From the NCBI RefSeq assembly GCF_001421165.1, contig NZ_LMKB01000006.1, positions 90,112-154,111 on the forward strand: DNA of 64,000 bases, read 5' to 3'. Below, in pieces: positions 34,422 through 43,882 of the stretch. Position 1 is the first letter of the stretch. Each line of letters opens with the position of its first letter. The notes under the pieces were generated by a model. That model searched no databases and was not told the DNA's origin. It was given only the letters and a program-made list of their open reading frames with translations. The position numbers were made by a program, and so were the translations under genes. Origin of the DNA: Frigoribacterium sp. Leaf8. Lineage in GTDB: Bacteria; Actinomycetota; Actinomycetes; Actinomycetales; Microbacteriaceae.

Positions 34422-37400
34422 GTGTCCGCTGCCCCTGCCCGCTCTTCCTCGACCCCTCGGTCGCGAGCCCCGCGCCGTCCGCGTCGCGGTCTCGCGCTCG
34501 CCGCCGGGACCGCCGCCGCGGCGCTGCTGCTCAGCGGCCTGCCCGCGATCGCCGCGCAGGCCGCACCGGTCGACCTCGCCCGCTTCGGCACGGTGACCGC
34601 CTCGGCGAGCCAGGCCGACGGCGACGGCACGTTCCCGGCCGAGGCCCTGATCGACGGCGATCCGGCGACCCGCTGGGCGAGCGGCAACGGGCCCGACGAG
34701 GACGTCGAGTTCACCGCGTCGGTGATCGTCGACCTCGGCGGCACCGCCCGCGTCGACGCGATCGGCCTCGACTGGGAGGCCTCGTACGCGACCGACTACA
34801 CGGTCGACGTCACGTCGGGCGACCCGACCCTGCCGGCGAGCTGGACCACCGCGCAGACCGTCGCGAGCGACGGCGGCCGCGACGACGTGACCCTGTCGAC
34901 GCCCACCGAGGCCCGGTACGTGCGCGTCAGCATGCTGCACCGGTCGGCTGCGACCTGGGACCCGGCGCGCCCCCACTTCTACGGCTACTCGGCCTTCGGC
35001 CTGCAGGTCTTCGGTGAGGCCGAGACGCGCTCGGTCACCTTCGACCGGTCGACCGCGACCGTCGCGGCCGGCCAGACCCTGACCGCGGGCCTCAGCTTGA
35101 CCGGTCCGAGCGACGAGCCGGTCACCGTCCGGGTGCGCTCCACCGGCGGCACGGCGGTGGCGGGCACCGACTACACGGCGCTCGACGAGACCGTCACGTT
35201 CGCGCCCGGCGAGACCAGCGCCTCCGTGGACCTCGTCACGACCTCGACGGGCGCCCTCACGCCCCGCAGGTCGATCGAGCTGACCGCGTCCGAGCCGAGC
35301 GACCCGACGGTCGTCGGCACGCGGGCCACGCTCACCGTGGCGCTCACCCCGACGGGCACCCTGCCGAACGTCGGCGCGACCACGGTGCTCGACGACTTCG
35401 AGGGCGGCGTGCCGAGCGGCTACTTCGGCTGGGGCCAGAGCCCTGCCGTCACCCCGACCCTCGAGACCGGGGAGGCGCAGCGCGAGGGAGCGACCGGCGT
35501 CCAGGCCCTGCGCGTCACCGTCGTCGGCCCGACCACCGCCGAGAGCTGGTTCGGCTTCTCGCACGACGTCCCCGCCACGGACTGGAGCGACCACGACGGC
35601 TTCTCGTTCTGGTTCAAGGGCGCCGCCTCGGGCCTGCCCCTGCGCTACGAGCTGAAGAACGGCGACGGCGCCCTCTTCGAGCAGACCGTCGTCGACGACA
35701 GCGCGGACTGGAAGCAGGTCAGCGTGCTGTTCGCCGACCTCCGTCAGAAGGGCCAGCCGTCCAGCGACCTGCGCTTCGACCCGTCGGCGTCGACCGGCTT
35801 CGCCGTGACCCTGACCGGCCTCGGCGCGGGCACCTGGCAGGTCGACGACGTCGCCCTCTTCGAGCGCGCGACGATGATCGAGGACTTCGAAGGCGACGTC
35901 CCGCTCGGCACGACGGCCGACCCGCTCGGCTTCTTCACCTGGGGTTCACCCGCGCCGCTCGAGCCCACCATCAGCCGCGACGTCACCGTGCAGGAGCGCG
36001 ACGGCCGCGCCGACAACCACGTGCTGAGCGGCACCTCGTCGATCCCGGCCGGCGGCTACGGCGGCCTCAGCCACAACCTCGCCGACAGCCAGGACTGGTC
36101 GAGCTACCAGGGCCTGCGCTTCTGGTGGTACGCCTCGCAGGCGAACAACCCGGCCTCCCCGACGGCGGGCGCCGACATCAAGGTCGAGCTCAAGGACGGC
36201 GACCCGGCCGGCGGCGACAGCGCCGAGACCAGCGAGCTGTGGGCGACGACCTTCAAGGACAACTGGGGCAGCAGCACCAACCGCTGGAAGCTCGTCGAGC
36301 TGCCCTTCTCGGCGTTCACGCCGTCCGGCTACCAGCCGGGTGACGCCGCGACGACGAACGGCACCCTCGACCTGACGAGCGCGTTCGGCTACTCGTTCAC
36401 CTTCACCCCGGGCACGCCCGCCCCGGTCGGCTACGCCCTCGACGACACGCAGCTCTACGGCACCCCGGCGAGCGCCGCGTCCGTCACGGTCGACCCGTCG
36501 CAGGACGTCTACCTGGTGGACGCCGGCGGCTCGGTCGAGATCCCGCTGACCGTGACGACGGCGGGCGACGAGCCGTTGGCGTCGGACGTGTCGGTCGACT
36601 GGTCGACCGCCGACGGCACGGCCGTCGAGGGCACCGACTACGACGCGGCCTCGGGCACCGTGACCTTCGCGGCGGGGACCGCCTCGGGGACGGCGCAACC
36701 CGTGACCGTGTCGACCCGCGCCTCCTCGGGGGCCGCCGAGTCGAAGGAGTTCGCGGTCACGCTGGCCTCGACCACGGCGAAGGTCGGTGACGGTCCGCGC
36801 GTCGTGATCGGCGCGCACGACCTGCCGTACCTCGACCCGTCGCTGCCGACGGCCGACCGCGTCGCCGACCTGCTCGGCCGCATGACGCTCGACGAGAAGG
36901 TGGGCCAGATGGCGCAGGCCGAGCGGCTCGGCCTGTCGTCGCCGCAGGACGTCAGCGGACGCGCGCTCGGCTCGCTGCTGAGCGGTGGCGGCTCGGTGCC
37001 CGAGGGCAACACCGCGGTGGCCTGGGCCGACATGGTCGACGCGTACCAGCGCGAGGCGCTGTCGACTCGCCTGCAGATCCCGATGGTCTACGGCGTGGAC
37101 GCCGTCCACGGCCACAGCAACGTGGTGGGCGCGACGATCTTCCCGCACAACACCGGCCTCGGCGCGACCCGCGACCCGGCCCTCGTCGAGCGGATCGCCG
37201 AGGTCACGGCGACCGAGGTGCGCGCGACGGGCGTGCCGTGGACCTTCGCCCCCTGCCTCTGCGTGTCCCGCGACGAGCGGTGGGGCCGCAGCTACGAGTC
37301 GTTCGGCGAGGACCCCGACCTGGTTCGCACCTTCGCCGCCCCGTCGGTGATCGGCCTGCAGGGTGAGGACCCGACCGACATCGGCGGCGCCGACGAGGTG

Positions 37401-39506
37401 CTGGCCACGGCCAAGCACTGGGCCGGAGACGGCGGCACGAGCTACGACGAATCCGTGGCCGGCACGGGTGCGTACCCGATCGACCAGGGCGTCACGCACG
37501 CCGACTCGCTCGAGGACTTCACCCGGCTGCACGTCGACCCGTACCTGCCGGCACTCGAGGCGGGCGTGGGCACGATCATGCCGTCGTACTCGGCGGTCGA
37601 CCTGGGCGACGGGCCCGTGCGCATGCACGAGAACGCGGCACTGAACGACGATCTGTTGAAGGGCGACCTGGGGTTCCAGGGCTTCCTGATCAGCGACTGG
37701 GAGGGCATCGACAAGCTGCCCGGCGGCAGCTACGCCGACAAGGCCGTGCGCTCGGTGAACGCCGGGCTCGACATGGCGATGGCGCCGTACAACTACGGCG
37801 CGTTCATCGACGCGATCGTGGCGGCCGTCCGCTCCGGTGACGTGGCCGAGTCGCGGGTCGACGACGCCGTGCGTCGCATCCTCACGCAGAAGTTCGACCT
37901 CAACCTGTTCGAGCAGCCGTTCGCCGACCGCACCAACGTCGACGGCGTCGGCTCGGCCGAGAACCGCGCCGTCGCCCGTCAGGCCGCCGGCGAGTCGCAG
38001 GTGCTGCTGAAGAACGCCGGAGGCGCGCTGCCGTTGGCCGCGGACGCCGACCTGTACGTGGCCGGCTCCAGCGCGGACGACCTCGGCCGCCAGATGGGCG
38101 GCTGGACGATCAGCTGGCAGGGCGGATCGGGCGACACGACGACGGGCACGAGCATCGCCGAGGGCATCCGTGAGGTCGCTCCCGGCGCTTCGGTCACCCT
38201 CAGCCCCGACGCCTCGGCACCGATCGGCGCCGGTCAGACCGGTGTCGTCGTGGTCGGCGAGCGTCCGTACGCCGAGGGTCAGGGCGACGTGCCGAACAAC
38301 GGCTCGAGCCTGTCGCTGACGGCCTCCGACCAGGCGATCGTCGACACGGTCTGCGCCGCTGCCGCATCGTGCGTGGTGCTCGTGGTCTCGGGCCGACCGC
38401 AACTGCTCGGCGACGTCGTGAGCGTCGCGGACGCGGTCGTCGCGTCGTCGCTGCCGGGCTCCGAGGGCGCCGGCGTCGCCGACGTGCTGTTCGGCGATCG
38501 ACCGTTCACCGGGCGCCTGCCCGTGACCTGGGCGGCCCGTGCCGACCAGGTGCCGATCAACGTGGGCGACGCCGACTACGAGCCGCTCTACCCGTACGGC
38601 TGGGGCCTGCGCACCGACGGTGCCCGCGAGCGTCTGGAGGCGCTGGTCGCCTCCCTGCCCGAGGGCGCCTCCCGAGCGGCGGTGCAGGCCGTGCTCGACG
38701 CCGACGTGTGGGACGGCGACGGTGCCGTGACGGACGCCGCCGCCGCGCTGCGCCTCCTGCTCGCCGCCGTCGCCCCGGTCGGCGGGACCGACCTCGGTGC
38801 GATGTCCACGGCGGACGCCCTCGTGTCGGTCGCCCGCGACCTCGCCCAGCAGGCGATGGTGGACGGCACGGCGGTCGACGGGTCGGCGGCCCTGACGGCC
38901 GACGCCGAGAACGCGCTGCAGCGCGGTCTGCCGGACGTGGCGCTGGCCGGGTTCGCGACGGTGCTCGGTATCGACCTGGACGTCGTCGAGCCGACGAAGG
39001 TCGTCGTGCCCGGCACGCTCGACCCCGCGACCGCCCGCCCGGGCGACACGGTGTCGATCACGGCGACCGGGTTCGTCGCCGGGGAGGACCTCGCGGGCAC
39101 CGTGTTCTCGGAGCCGCAGTCGATCGGTGCCACGACGGCCACGGCGGCCGGGGTCGGCGTGCTGCGGTTCGTCGTGCCGGCCGACCTCGAACCCGGGACG
39201 CACGTCGTCGAGCTCGAGGGGACGGGACAGATCGCCCGGGCCACCCTGACGGTGCTCGCCGCGGCGGTGCCGGGCGACCCGGGGACGCCGGGTGGCGGGA
39301 CGCCGGGCACGGGCACGCCGGGCACGCCGGGTGGCGGCGGGTCGGGCACGGGCTCGGGCTCGGGCTCGGGCGGCACCGTCGTGGCGTCGCCGGTCGGGCT
39401 CGCCTGGACCGGCTCGGGCGAGTGGATCGGCATCGCCCTCGCGGCGTTCCTGATCGTGGCGCTCGGGGTCGCCCTGCGGCTGCGTCGGCCTCGCGACCGC
39501 GGCTGA
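34422..39506 (+). CDS. Large secreted, wall-anchored GH3 glycosidase
   Basis: A 1694-residue surface enzyme. A signal peptide ends near AAQA-AP (about 46). Modules follow: an F5/8-type C carbohydrate-binding domain (about 50-200), a Calx-beta domain (205-310), two CBM11-like domains starting near DDFEGG (about 325) and IEDFEGD (about 485), a second Calx-beta domain (690-790) and a GH3 core (about 810-1400). The nucleophile is D1092 in SDWEG. A Gly/Thr/Pro linker, then L1660-A-W-T-G, a helix and an Arg-rich tail give a LAXTG sorting signal for a class E sortase. It probably cuts beta-glucans outside the cell. The GTG at 34422 follows AAGGGAG. No sortase gene is in view. Confidence 0.88.
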   Translation: MSAAPARSSSTPRSRAPRRPRRGLALAAGTAAAALLLSGLPAIAAQAAPVDLARFGTVTASASQADGDGTFPAEALIDGDPATRWASGNGPDEDVEFTASVIVDLGGTARVDAIGLDWEASYATDYTVDVTSGDPTLPASWTTAQTVASDGGRDDVTLSTPTEARYVRVSMLHRSAATWDPARPHFYGYSAFGLQVFGEAETRSVTFDRSTATVAAGQTLTAGLSLTGPSDEPVTVRVRSTGGTAVAGTDYTALDETVTFAPGETSASVDLVTTSTGALTPRRSIELTASEPSDPTVVGTRATLTVALTPTGTLPNVGATTVLDDFEGGVPSGYFGWGQSPAVTPTLETGEAQREGATGVQALRVTVVGPTTAESWFGFSHDVPATDWSDHDGFSFWFKGAASGLPLRYELKNGDGALFEQTVVDDSADWKQVSVLFADLRQKGQPSSDLRFDPSASTGFAVTLTGLGAGTWQVDDVALFERATMIEDFEGDVPLGTTADPLGFFTWGSPAPLEPTISRDVTVQERDGRADNHVLSGTSSIPAGGYGGLSHNLADSQDWSSYQGLRFWWYASQANNPASPTAGADIKVELKDGDPAGGDSAETSELWATTFKDNWGSSTNRWKLVELPFSAFTPSGYQPGDAATTNGTLDLTSAFGYSFTFTPGTPAPVGYALDDTQLYGTPASAASVTVDPSQDVYLVDAGGSVEIPLTVTTAGDEPLASDVSVDWSTADGTAVEGTDYDAASGTVTFAAGTASGTAQPVTVSTRASSGAAESKEFAVTLASTTAKVGDGPRVVIGAHDLPYLDPSLPTADRVADLLGRMTLDEKVGQMAQAERLGLSSPQDVSGRALGSLLSGGGSVPEGNTAVAWADMVDAYQREALSTRLQIPMVYGVDAVHGHSNVVGATIFPHNTGLGATRDPALVERIAEVTATEVRATGVPWTFAPCLCVSRDERWGRSYESFGEDPDLVRTFAAPSVIGLQGEDPTDIGGADEVLATAKHWAGDGGTSYDESVAGTGAYPIDQGVTHADSLEDFTRLHVDPYLPALEAGVGTIMPSYSAVDLGDGPVRMHENAALNDDLLKGDLGFQGFLISDWEGIDKLPGGSYADKAVRSVNAGLDMAMAPYNYGAFIDAIVAAVRSGDVAESRVDDAVRRILTQKFDLNLFEQPFADRTNVDGVGSAENRAVARQAAGESQVLLKNAGGALPLAADADLYVAGSSADDLGRQMGGWTISWQGGSGDTTTGTSIAEGIREVAPGASVTLSPDASAPIGAGQTGVVVVGERPYAEGQGDVPNNGSSLSLTASDQAIVDTVCAAAASCVVLVVSGRPQLLGDVVSVADAVVASSLPGSEGAGVADVLFGDRPFTGRLPVTWAARADQVPINVGDADYEPLYPYGWGLRTDGARERLEALVASLPEGASRAAVQAVLDADVWDGDGAVTDAAAALRLLLAAVAPVGGTDLGAMSTADALVSVARDLAQQAMVDGTAVDGSAALTADAENALQRGLPDVALAGFATVLGIDLDVVEPTKVVVPGTLDPATARPGDTVSITATGFVAGEDLAGTVFSEPQSIGATTATAAGVGVLRFVVPADLEPGTHVVELEGTGQIARATLTVLAAAVPGDPGTPGGGTPGTGTPGTPGGGGSGTGSGSGSGGTVVASPVGLAWTGSGEWIGIALAAFLIVALGVALRLRRPRDRG

Positions 39507-39534
39507 CGGGCCCCGCCGCACCGCGCCTCCCCCA

Positions 39535-39596
39535 CGAACCCCGTGTCGAACGACGCACCCCGCTTCCTCCGGGTGCATCGTTCGGAACGGGGTTCG
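39535..39596. repeat. 62-nt palindromic element, divergent copy 5
   Basis: Arms 39535-39560 and 39571-39596 pair at 23 of 26 positions around a 10-nt centre, CGCTTCCTCC. Size and design match copies 1-4, but the arm sequence (CGAACCCCGTGTCGAACG) differs. It lies after the GH3 stop. Confidence 0.8.
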
Positions 39597-39648
39597 TCGT
39601 CGCATCGGCGCTGCGTCACCTGAGCGCAGCCGCTGCTAGCGTCACGGG

Positions 39649-40188
39649 GTGCTCACCACCGACCGCCTGCTGCTGCGCCGCTGGCACGAGTCCGACCGTG
39701 CGCCGTTCACGGCCCTCAACGCCGACCCCGAGGTGATGAGGTACTTCCCCTCGACCCGCACCCGTGCCGAGAGCGACGCCCTGGTCGACCGGCTCGACGC
39801 CGCGATCGAGGCGGACGGCTTCGGGCTGTGGGCCGTCGAGCGTCGCGACTCGGGTGCGTTCGTCGGCTTCGTCGGGCTGTCCCGTCCCTCGTTCGACCCC
39901 GCGCTCGTGGGGCAGGTCGAGATCGGGTGGCGACTCGCCCGCGAGGCCTGGGGTCAGGGCGTCGCCACCGAGGCCGCCCGGGAGGTCGTCCGGTTCGCGT
40001 TCGACCCGGCCGGCGCCGACCTGCCCGCCCTGGTCAGCTTCACGACGGCGACCAACGAACCGTCCCGCCGCGTGATGCGCCGCCTCGGCATGACGCACGA
40101 CCCCGCCGACGACTTCGAGCACCCCGCCCTCCCGCCGGGCCACGCTCTCCGACCGCACGTGCTGTACCGCCTGAGCCGCGCCTCCTGA
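39649..40188 (+). CDS. GNAT acetyltransferase, RimJ/RimL-like
   Basis: A 179-residue acetyltransferase of the RimJ/RimL group, which move acetyl from acetyl-CoA to protein N-termini, spermidine or small amines. The opening LTTDRLLLRRWHESDRAPF and the motif A region WRLAREAWGQGVATEAAR (about 90-107) identify it. The GTG at 39649 has TAGCGT (39637-39642) 6 nt upstream, suggesting a leaderless mRNA. It ends SRAS encoded by CGCGCCTCCTGA. It converges with the ADH gene. Confidence 0.85.
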   Translation: MLTTDRLLLRRWHESDRAPFTALNADPEVMRYFPSTRTRAESDALVDRLDAAIEADGFGLWAVERRDSGAFVGFVGLSRPSFDPALVGQVEIGWRLAREAWGQGVATEAAREVVRFAFDPAGADLPALVSFTTATNEPSRRVMRRLGMTHDPADDFEHPALPPGHALRPHVLYRLSRAS

Positions 40189-40271
40189 CCCGCGCCACCG
40201 GCGACGCCGCTCCGGGCGACGGACCGCCGAGGCAGGGGGCACGCGAGACGCGACCGGCCCCACCCTGTGGC

Positions 40272-41474
40272 CTACCCGGGCTCGACCCCGACCAGGCGGT
40301 CGTCCACGTCCGCCGCGGCGAGCACCGTGCCCACCTCCGCCAGCGGGATCGTCCCGCCCACGAGCGACCCCAGCGGCCACCGCCGCCACGCCTCGGTCGC
40401 CCACGCCACGGACGAGTCGAGCCGCTCCGGCTCCGCGTCGCGCACGCCGCCGACCGTGACGAGCCCCTCGACCAGCCGGGCACCGCTCACGCCGACCTCC
40501 CCGCCGCGCGCTGCCGCCCCCGCCAGCACCACGACTCCCCCGACGGCCACCCGCTCGACCAGGGCCGACGCCGCCGCGACCCCGTCGAAGGCGAGCCCCA
40601 CCGTGCGGTGACGCCCCGACCGGTCGACCGACGCGAGCACGCGAGACAGGGCGTGCGGCCCGGTCTCCGCCCCGGGGTCGGCCACGGCGACGGCGCCGAA
40701 CGCGCGCGACCGCTCGCGCCGCACCTCCTCGGGGTCGACGACCACGACGCGCGCCCCGGCGTCCGTGGCCATCGCCGTCGCGACCAGTCCGACGGCACCC
40801 GCCCCCGACACGACGACGACCTGGCCCGCGAGTGACGGCACCCCCGAGAGTCCGAGCACCGAGGAGGCGCGGTGCAGCACCTCCGCGGCCGTCGCGGTCA
40901 CGCCCGCCACCGGGGCGAGCACGGCCGCGGGCACGTCGTCGGCGACGACCACCATGGTGGTCCCCCGGCGCAGGTGCACGTGGCTCGCGACCGTGCCGGA
41001 CAACTGCCAGCTGCGCCGCGTGCGCTCCTCGCCGTACCGCTCCCCCGACACGCAGGCCGAGGTCAGACCCCGATGACACGGGACGCACCGACCGCACGCC
41101 ACGGTGCCGGACCAGACGACGCGCATGCCGGGCCGCAGCCGTCGGCCGTCGTGGGCGCGGGCGTGCTCGTCGGCCTCGACGACCTGCCCGACCGCCGAGC
41201 CGCCCGGCACCACGGGCAGGCACGCCGCCCCCCGATCGCCGAGGGAGCGCACCACGTCGAGGCGGACGGCCGTGAGCTCGACGGCGACCAGGGCGTCCCC
41301 GCGCGCGAGGCGCACCCCCGGCACGGCGATCTCGCTGAAGCCGTGTCCGCTTCCGACCCCGGTGCCGAGCCAGACCTGTGCCGACGCCGGCGGGTCGAGG
41401 CACACGTCGTGGCCATCGAGCACGGGACGCATCGGGTCGACCCGCGGCCGCCCCGCCTGCGTCGCCCTCGACAT
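40272..41474 (-). CDS. MDR/zinc-type alcohol dehydrogenase-like protein lacking catalytic zinc ligands
   Basis: A 400-residue medium-chain dehydrogenase fold. The structural-zinc cysteines C127, C130, C133 and C141 are present. At the catalytic site the usual Cys-Gly-Ser-Asp is VRLD (70-73) and the usual GHE is GGS (91-93), so zinc cannot bind as in classical enzymes. The NAD(P) loop VVSGAGAVGLVA lies near 215. It may be an altered reductase or a decoy of a synthetic pathway; substrate is unknown. ATG at 41474 follows GGGGG, and a TAGGGT at 41516-41521 (complement) is a possible -10. It is convergent with the GNAT gene. Confidence 0.72.
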   Translation of the reverse strand: MSRATQAGRPRVDPMRPVLDGHDVCLDPPASAQVWLGTGVGSGHGFSEIAVPGVRLARGDALVAVELTAVRLDVVRSLGDRGAACLPVVPGGSAVGQVVEADEHARAHDGRRLRPGMRVVWSGTVACGRCVPCHRGLTSACVSGERYGEERTRRSWQLSGTVASHVHLRRGTTMVVVADDVPAAVLAPVAGVTATAAEVLHRASSVLGLSGVPSLAGQVVVVSGAGAVGLVATAMATDAGARVVVVDPEEVRRERSRAFGAVAVADPGAETGPHALSRVLASVDRSGRHRTVGLAFDGVAAASALVERVAVGGVVVLAGAAARGGEVGVSGARLVEGLVTVGGVRDAEPERLDSSVAWATEAWRRWPLGSLVGGTIPLAEVGTVLAAADVDDRLVGVEPG

Positions 41475-41685
41475 CGTCCCCCACCCCTCGCACCCGGCCT
41501 CCCGCGCACGCCACGACCCTAGGCAGGGCGGGTGGCGGTCCGGCGAACGGCGGGCGTCCACCCGGTGAACGCGCCGCACCGTCGAGTGGACGGAAGATGC
41601 CGTCGCCCACCCCGTGACCAGCATCTCCTGCCCACTCGGGCCCCGGTCACGAGCACCGGCAGGAGCGACGGAGGCGCGGCCCGGG

Positions 41686-42279
41686 TCAGGCGACCGGCGT
41701 CAGCCCCAGCGCCCGGATCACGTCGTCGGCCTCGTCCTCGGGCGACCGGCCGGCGTCGACCACGACGTGCCGCTCGTCGGCCTCGGGCGGTTCGAGCGTC
41801 GCGACCTGCGAGTCGAGCAGGGCGGTCGGCATGAAGTGGCCCTCGCGGGCGGCCATGCGGTCGCCGAGCAGGTCGCGGCTGCCGCGCAGGTAGACGAAGA
41901 CGACGTTGTGCTCGCGCAGCACGTCGCGGTACTTCCGTTTCAGTGCCGAGCAGGTGATCACGCCGGGCACACCCGCCAGGGCGTGTTCGACGATCCAGGA
42001 CGAGACCGTGTCGAGCCAGGGTGCCCGGTCGTCGTCGTCGAGCGGGGTGCCGGCCGCCATCTTCTCGACGTTCTCGTCGGGATGCAGGTCGTCGCCCTCG
42101 TACGAGTCCCAGCCGAGCCGCTCGGCGAGCAGGGCCGCGACGGTCGACTTGCCCGAACCCGACACGCCCATGACGACGAGCACGGGGTCGGCGGCGTACG
42201 GACCGCCCGCCGGCACCGCGCCTCCCGCATCCGGCGCGGCAGCCGAGGAGGCGCGGTCCGCGTTCTCGAGGACGGTCAT
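41686..42279 (-). CDS. gntK: Gluconokinase
   Basis: A 197-residue ATP:gluconate 6-phosphotransferase of the AAA-like kinase fold. The P-loop GVSGSGKST spans residues 38-46, with the downstream GDDLHP and CSALKRKYRD blocks typical of GntK. The ATG overlaps the gntP stop (ATGA), so it is translated with the permease. The first 30 residues are an Ala/Gly/Pro extension encoded by a CGCGCCTCC motif and its reverse, an inverted pair; other gluconokinases begin nearer the P-loop. Confidence 0.9.
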   Translation of the reverse strand: MTVLENADRASSAAAPDAGGAVPAGGPYAADPVLVVMGVSGSGKSTVAALLAERLGWDSYEGDDLHPDENVEKMAAGTPLDDDDRAPWLDTVSSWIVEHALAGVPGVITCSALKRKYRDVLREHNVVFVYLRGSRDLLGDRMAAREGHFMPTALLDSQVATLEPPEADERHVVVDAGRSPEDEADDVIRALGLTPVA

Positions 42280-43670
42280 CAGATGAACACGCTCGCGAGC
42301 ATGACCCCGGCGAGGGCCGTGAGGCTGAGGACGCACTCCATCAGGCTCCAGGTCCTGAAGTTCTGGCCGACCGTGGTGCCGAGGTACTCCTTGATCAGCC
42401 AGAAGCCGGCGTCGTTCACGTGCGACAGGAAGACCGAGCCCGCACCGATGGCGAGCACCAGCAACGACGCCTCGGGGGTCGACATGTCGGCGGCGAGCGG
42501 GGCCATGATGCCGGCGGCCGTGACCGTGGCGACGGTGGCCGACCCGGTGGCGACGCGGACGAGCGCCGCGACCACCCAGGCGACGAGCAGGACGCTCACG
42601 CCCGACTCCGACACCGCGTCACCGATCACGGTCCCGATGCCCGTGTCGATCAGGACCTGCTTGAACCCGCCACCGGCGCCGACGATGAGCAGGATGCCGG
42701 CGACGTCGGGCAGCGACGAACCGAGCGTCTTCGACACGGCGGCCTTGTCCATGCCCCCGGCGCGGGCGTAGAAGACCATCGCGTAGAGCACGGCGACGGT
42801 CAACGCGACCATCGGCGTCCCGAGGAACTCGAGCAGGTCGACCCAGGAGCCGGTCGCCGTGGGCAGCGCCGCCTCGCGGATCGAGCGCGCGAGCATGAGC
42901 ACGACGGGCAACAGGATGCCGATCAGGGCGTTGACGAAGCTCGGGCGCCTGCGGGCCGAGCCCTCGCCGCCGTCCTCTTCCTTCGAGACGAAGAGGTCGG
43001 GGACCGGCACGGGCGCCCACTTGGCGGCGAGCGTCGAGAACAGCGGGCCGGCGACGATCACCGTGGGGATCGCGACGAGCACGCCGAGGCCGAGCGTCAG
43101 GCCGAGGTCGGCGCCCACGGTCGAGACGGCGAGCAGCGGGCCGGGGTGCGGGGGCACGAGGGCGTGCATCGCCGAGAGGCCGGCGAGCGCCGGGATCGCG
43201 ATGCGCATGAGCGGCAGGCCCGACCGGCGGGCGACGAGCACGATCACGGGGATCAGCAGCACGAGGCCGACCTCGAAGAACATCGGCAGGCCGATCAGCG
43301 CGCCGATCAGGGCCATCACCCAGGGCAGCGCCTTCTGCGACGAGCGCGAGATGAGGGTGTCGACGATGCGGTCCGCTCCGCCCGAGTCGCTGAGCAGCTT
43401 GCCGAACATCGCGCCGAGCCCGATCAGGATGCCGACGCTCGTCATGGTCGATCCGAAGCCCGTGCCGAAGCTCGTGACGGCGTCGCCCGGGGCGAGGCCG
43501 GCGCCGATGCCGACCCCGACGGCGCCGAGCAGCAGCGCCAGGAAGGGGTGGACCTTGAGCCAGGTGATGAGGCCGACGATCACGACGATGCCCACGAGGG
43601 CCGCGATGATCAACTGCGCGTCGGTGCCCGAGGGCGTGGGGGCGGCCGTGGCCGCTGCGAGGAGGTGCAT
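42279..43670 (-). CDS. gntP: Gluconate:proton symporter, GntP family
   Basis: A 463-residue membrane permease with about 12-14 hydrophobic segments. Family blocks are visible: a loop with HPFLALLLGAVGVGIG near 40, PMFFEVGLVLLIP near 125 and ALVPPHPGPL near 160. It imports gluconate with protons. A negative-charged loop near 225-240 is probably cytosolic. It is cotranscribed with gntK and divergent from the GntR regulator with a palindromic site between, so likely induced by gluconate. Confidence 0.9.
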   Translation of the reverse strand: MHLLAAATAAPTPSGTDAQLIIAALVGIVVIVGLITWLKVHPFLALLLGAVGVGIGAGLAPGDAVTSFGTGFGSTMTSVGILIGLGAMFGKLLSDSGGADRIVDTLISRSSQKALPWVMALIGALIGLPMFFEVGLVLLIPVIVLVARRSGLPLMRIAIPALAGLSAMHALVPPHPGPLLAVSTVGADLGLTLGLGVLVAIPTVIVAGPLFSTLAAKWAPVPVPDLFVSKEEDGGEGSARRRPSFVNALIGILLPVVLMLARSIREAALPTATGSWVDLLEFLGTPMVALTVAVLYAMVFYARAGGMDKAAVSKTLGSSLPDVAGILLIVGAGGGFKQVLIDTGIGTVIGDAVSESGVSVLLVAWVVAALVRVATGSATVATVTAAGIMAPLAADMSTPEASLLVLAIGAGSVFLSHVNDAGFWLIKEYLGTTVGQNFRTWSLMECVLSLTALAGVMLASVFI

Positions 43671-43788
43671 TCCGTCGCGTCCTTCCGAGGACGCTTCACT
43701 GCGACCTCTTCGTCGTGGGCCGGAGCCCGGGGGGTTGTCGTCCGTCGGCGCCGGACGGATGTCTGGCAGTCTTGTCCCACGAACGAAT

Positions 43789-43809
43789 CTGATTAGTGTG
43801 AATAATCAG
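43789..43809. promoter_or_regulatory. Operator palindrome of the gluconate regulon
   Basis: The perfect inverted repeat CTGATTA-N7-TAATCAG is the only AT-rich patch between gntP and gntR. It suits a dimeric GntR-type repressor acting on both divergent transcripts. Binding is inferred. Confidence 0.75.
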
Positions 43810-43882
43810 ACTTATGGAGTGTGCCACAGTCGGCACCACCCCGCCACCCGCCTGCCCACCCCCCTCGATCAAGGAGTCGTCG

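Noticed and set aside
35946-39605. Open frame of over 1200 codons opposite the GH3 gene
   Set aside because: Arg/Gly/Val-rich translation with no domain. It mirrors the codon structure of the GH3 gene, a GC-rich antisense shadow.
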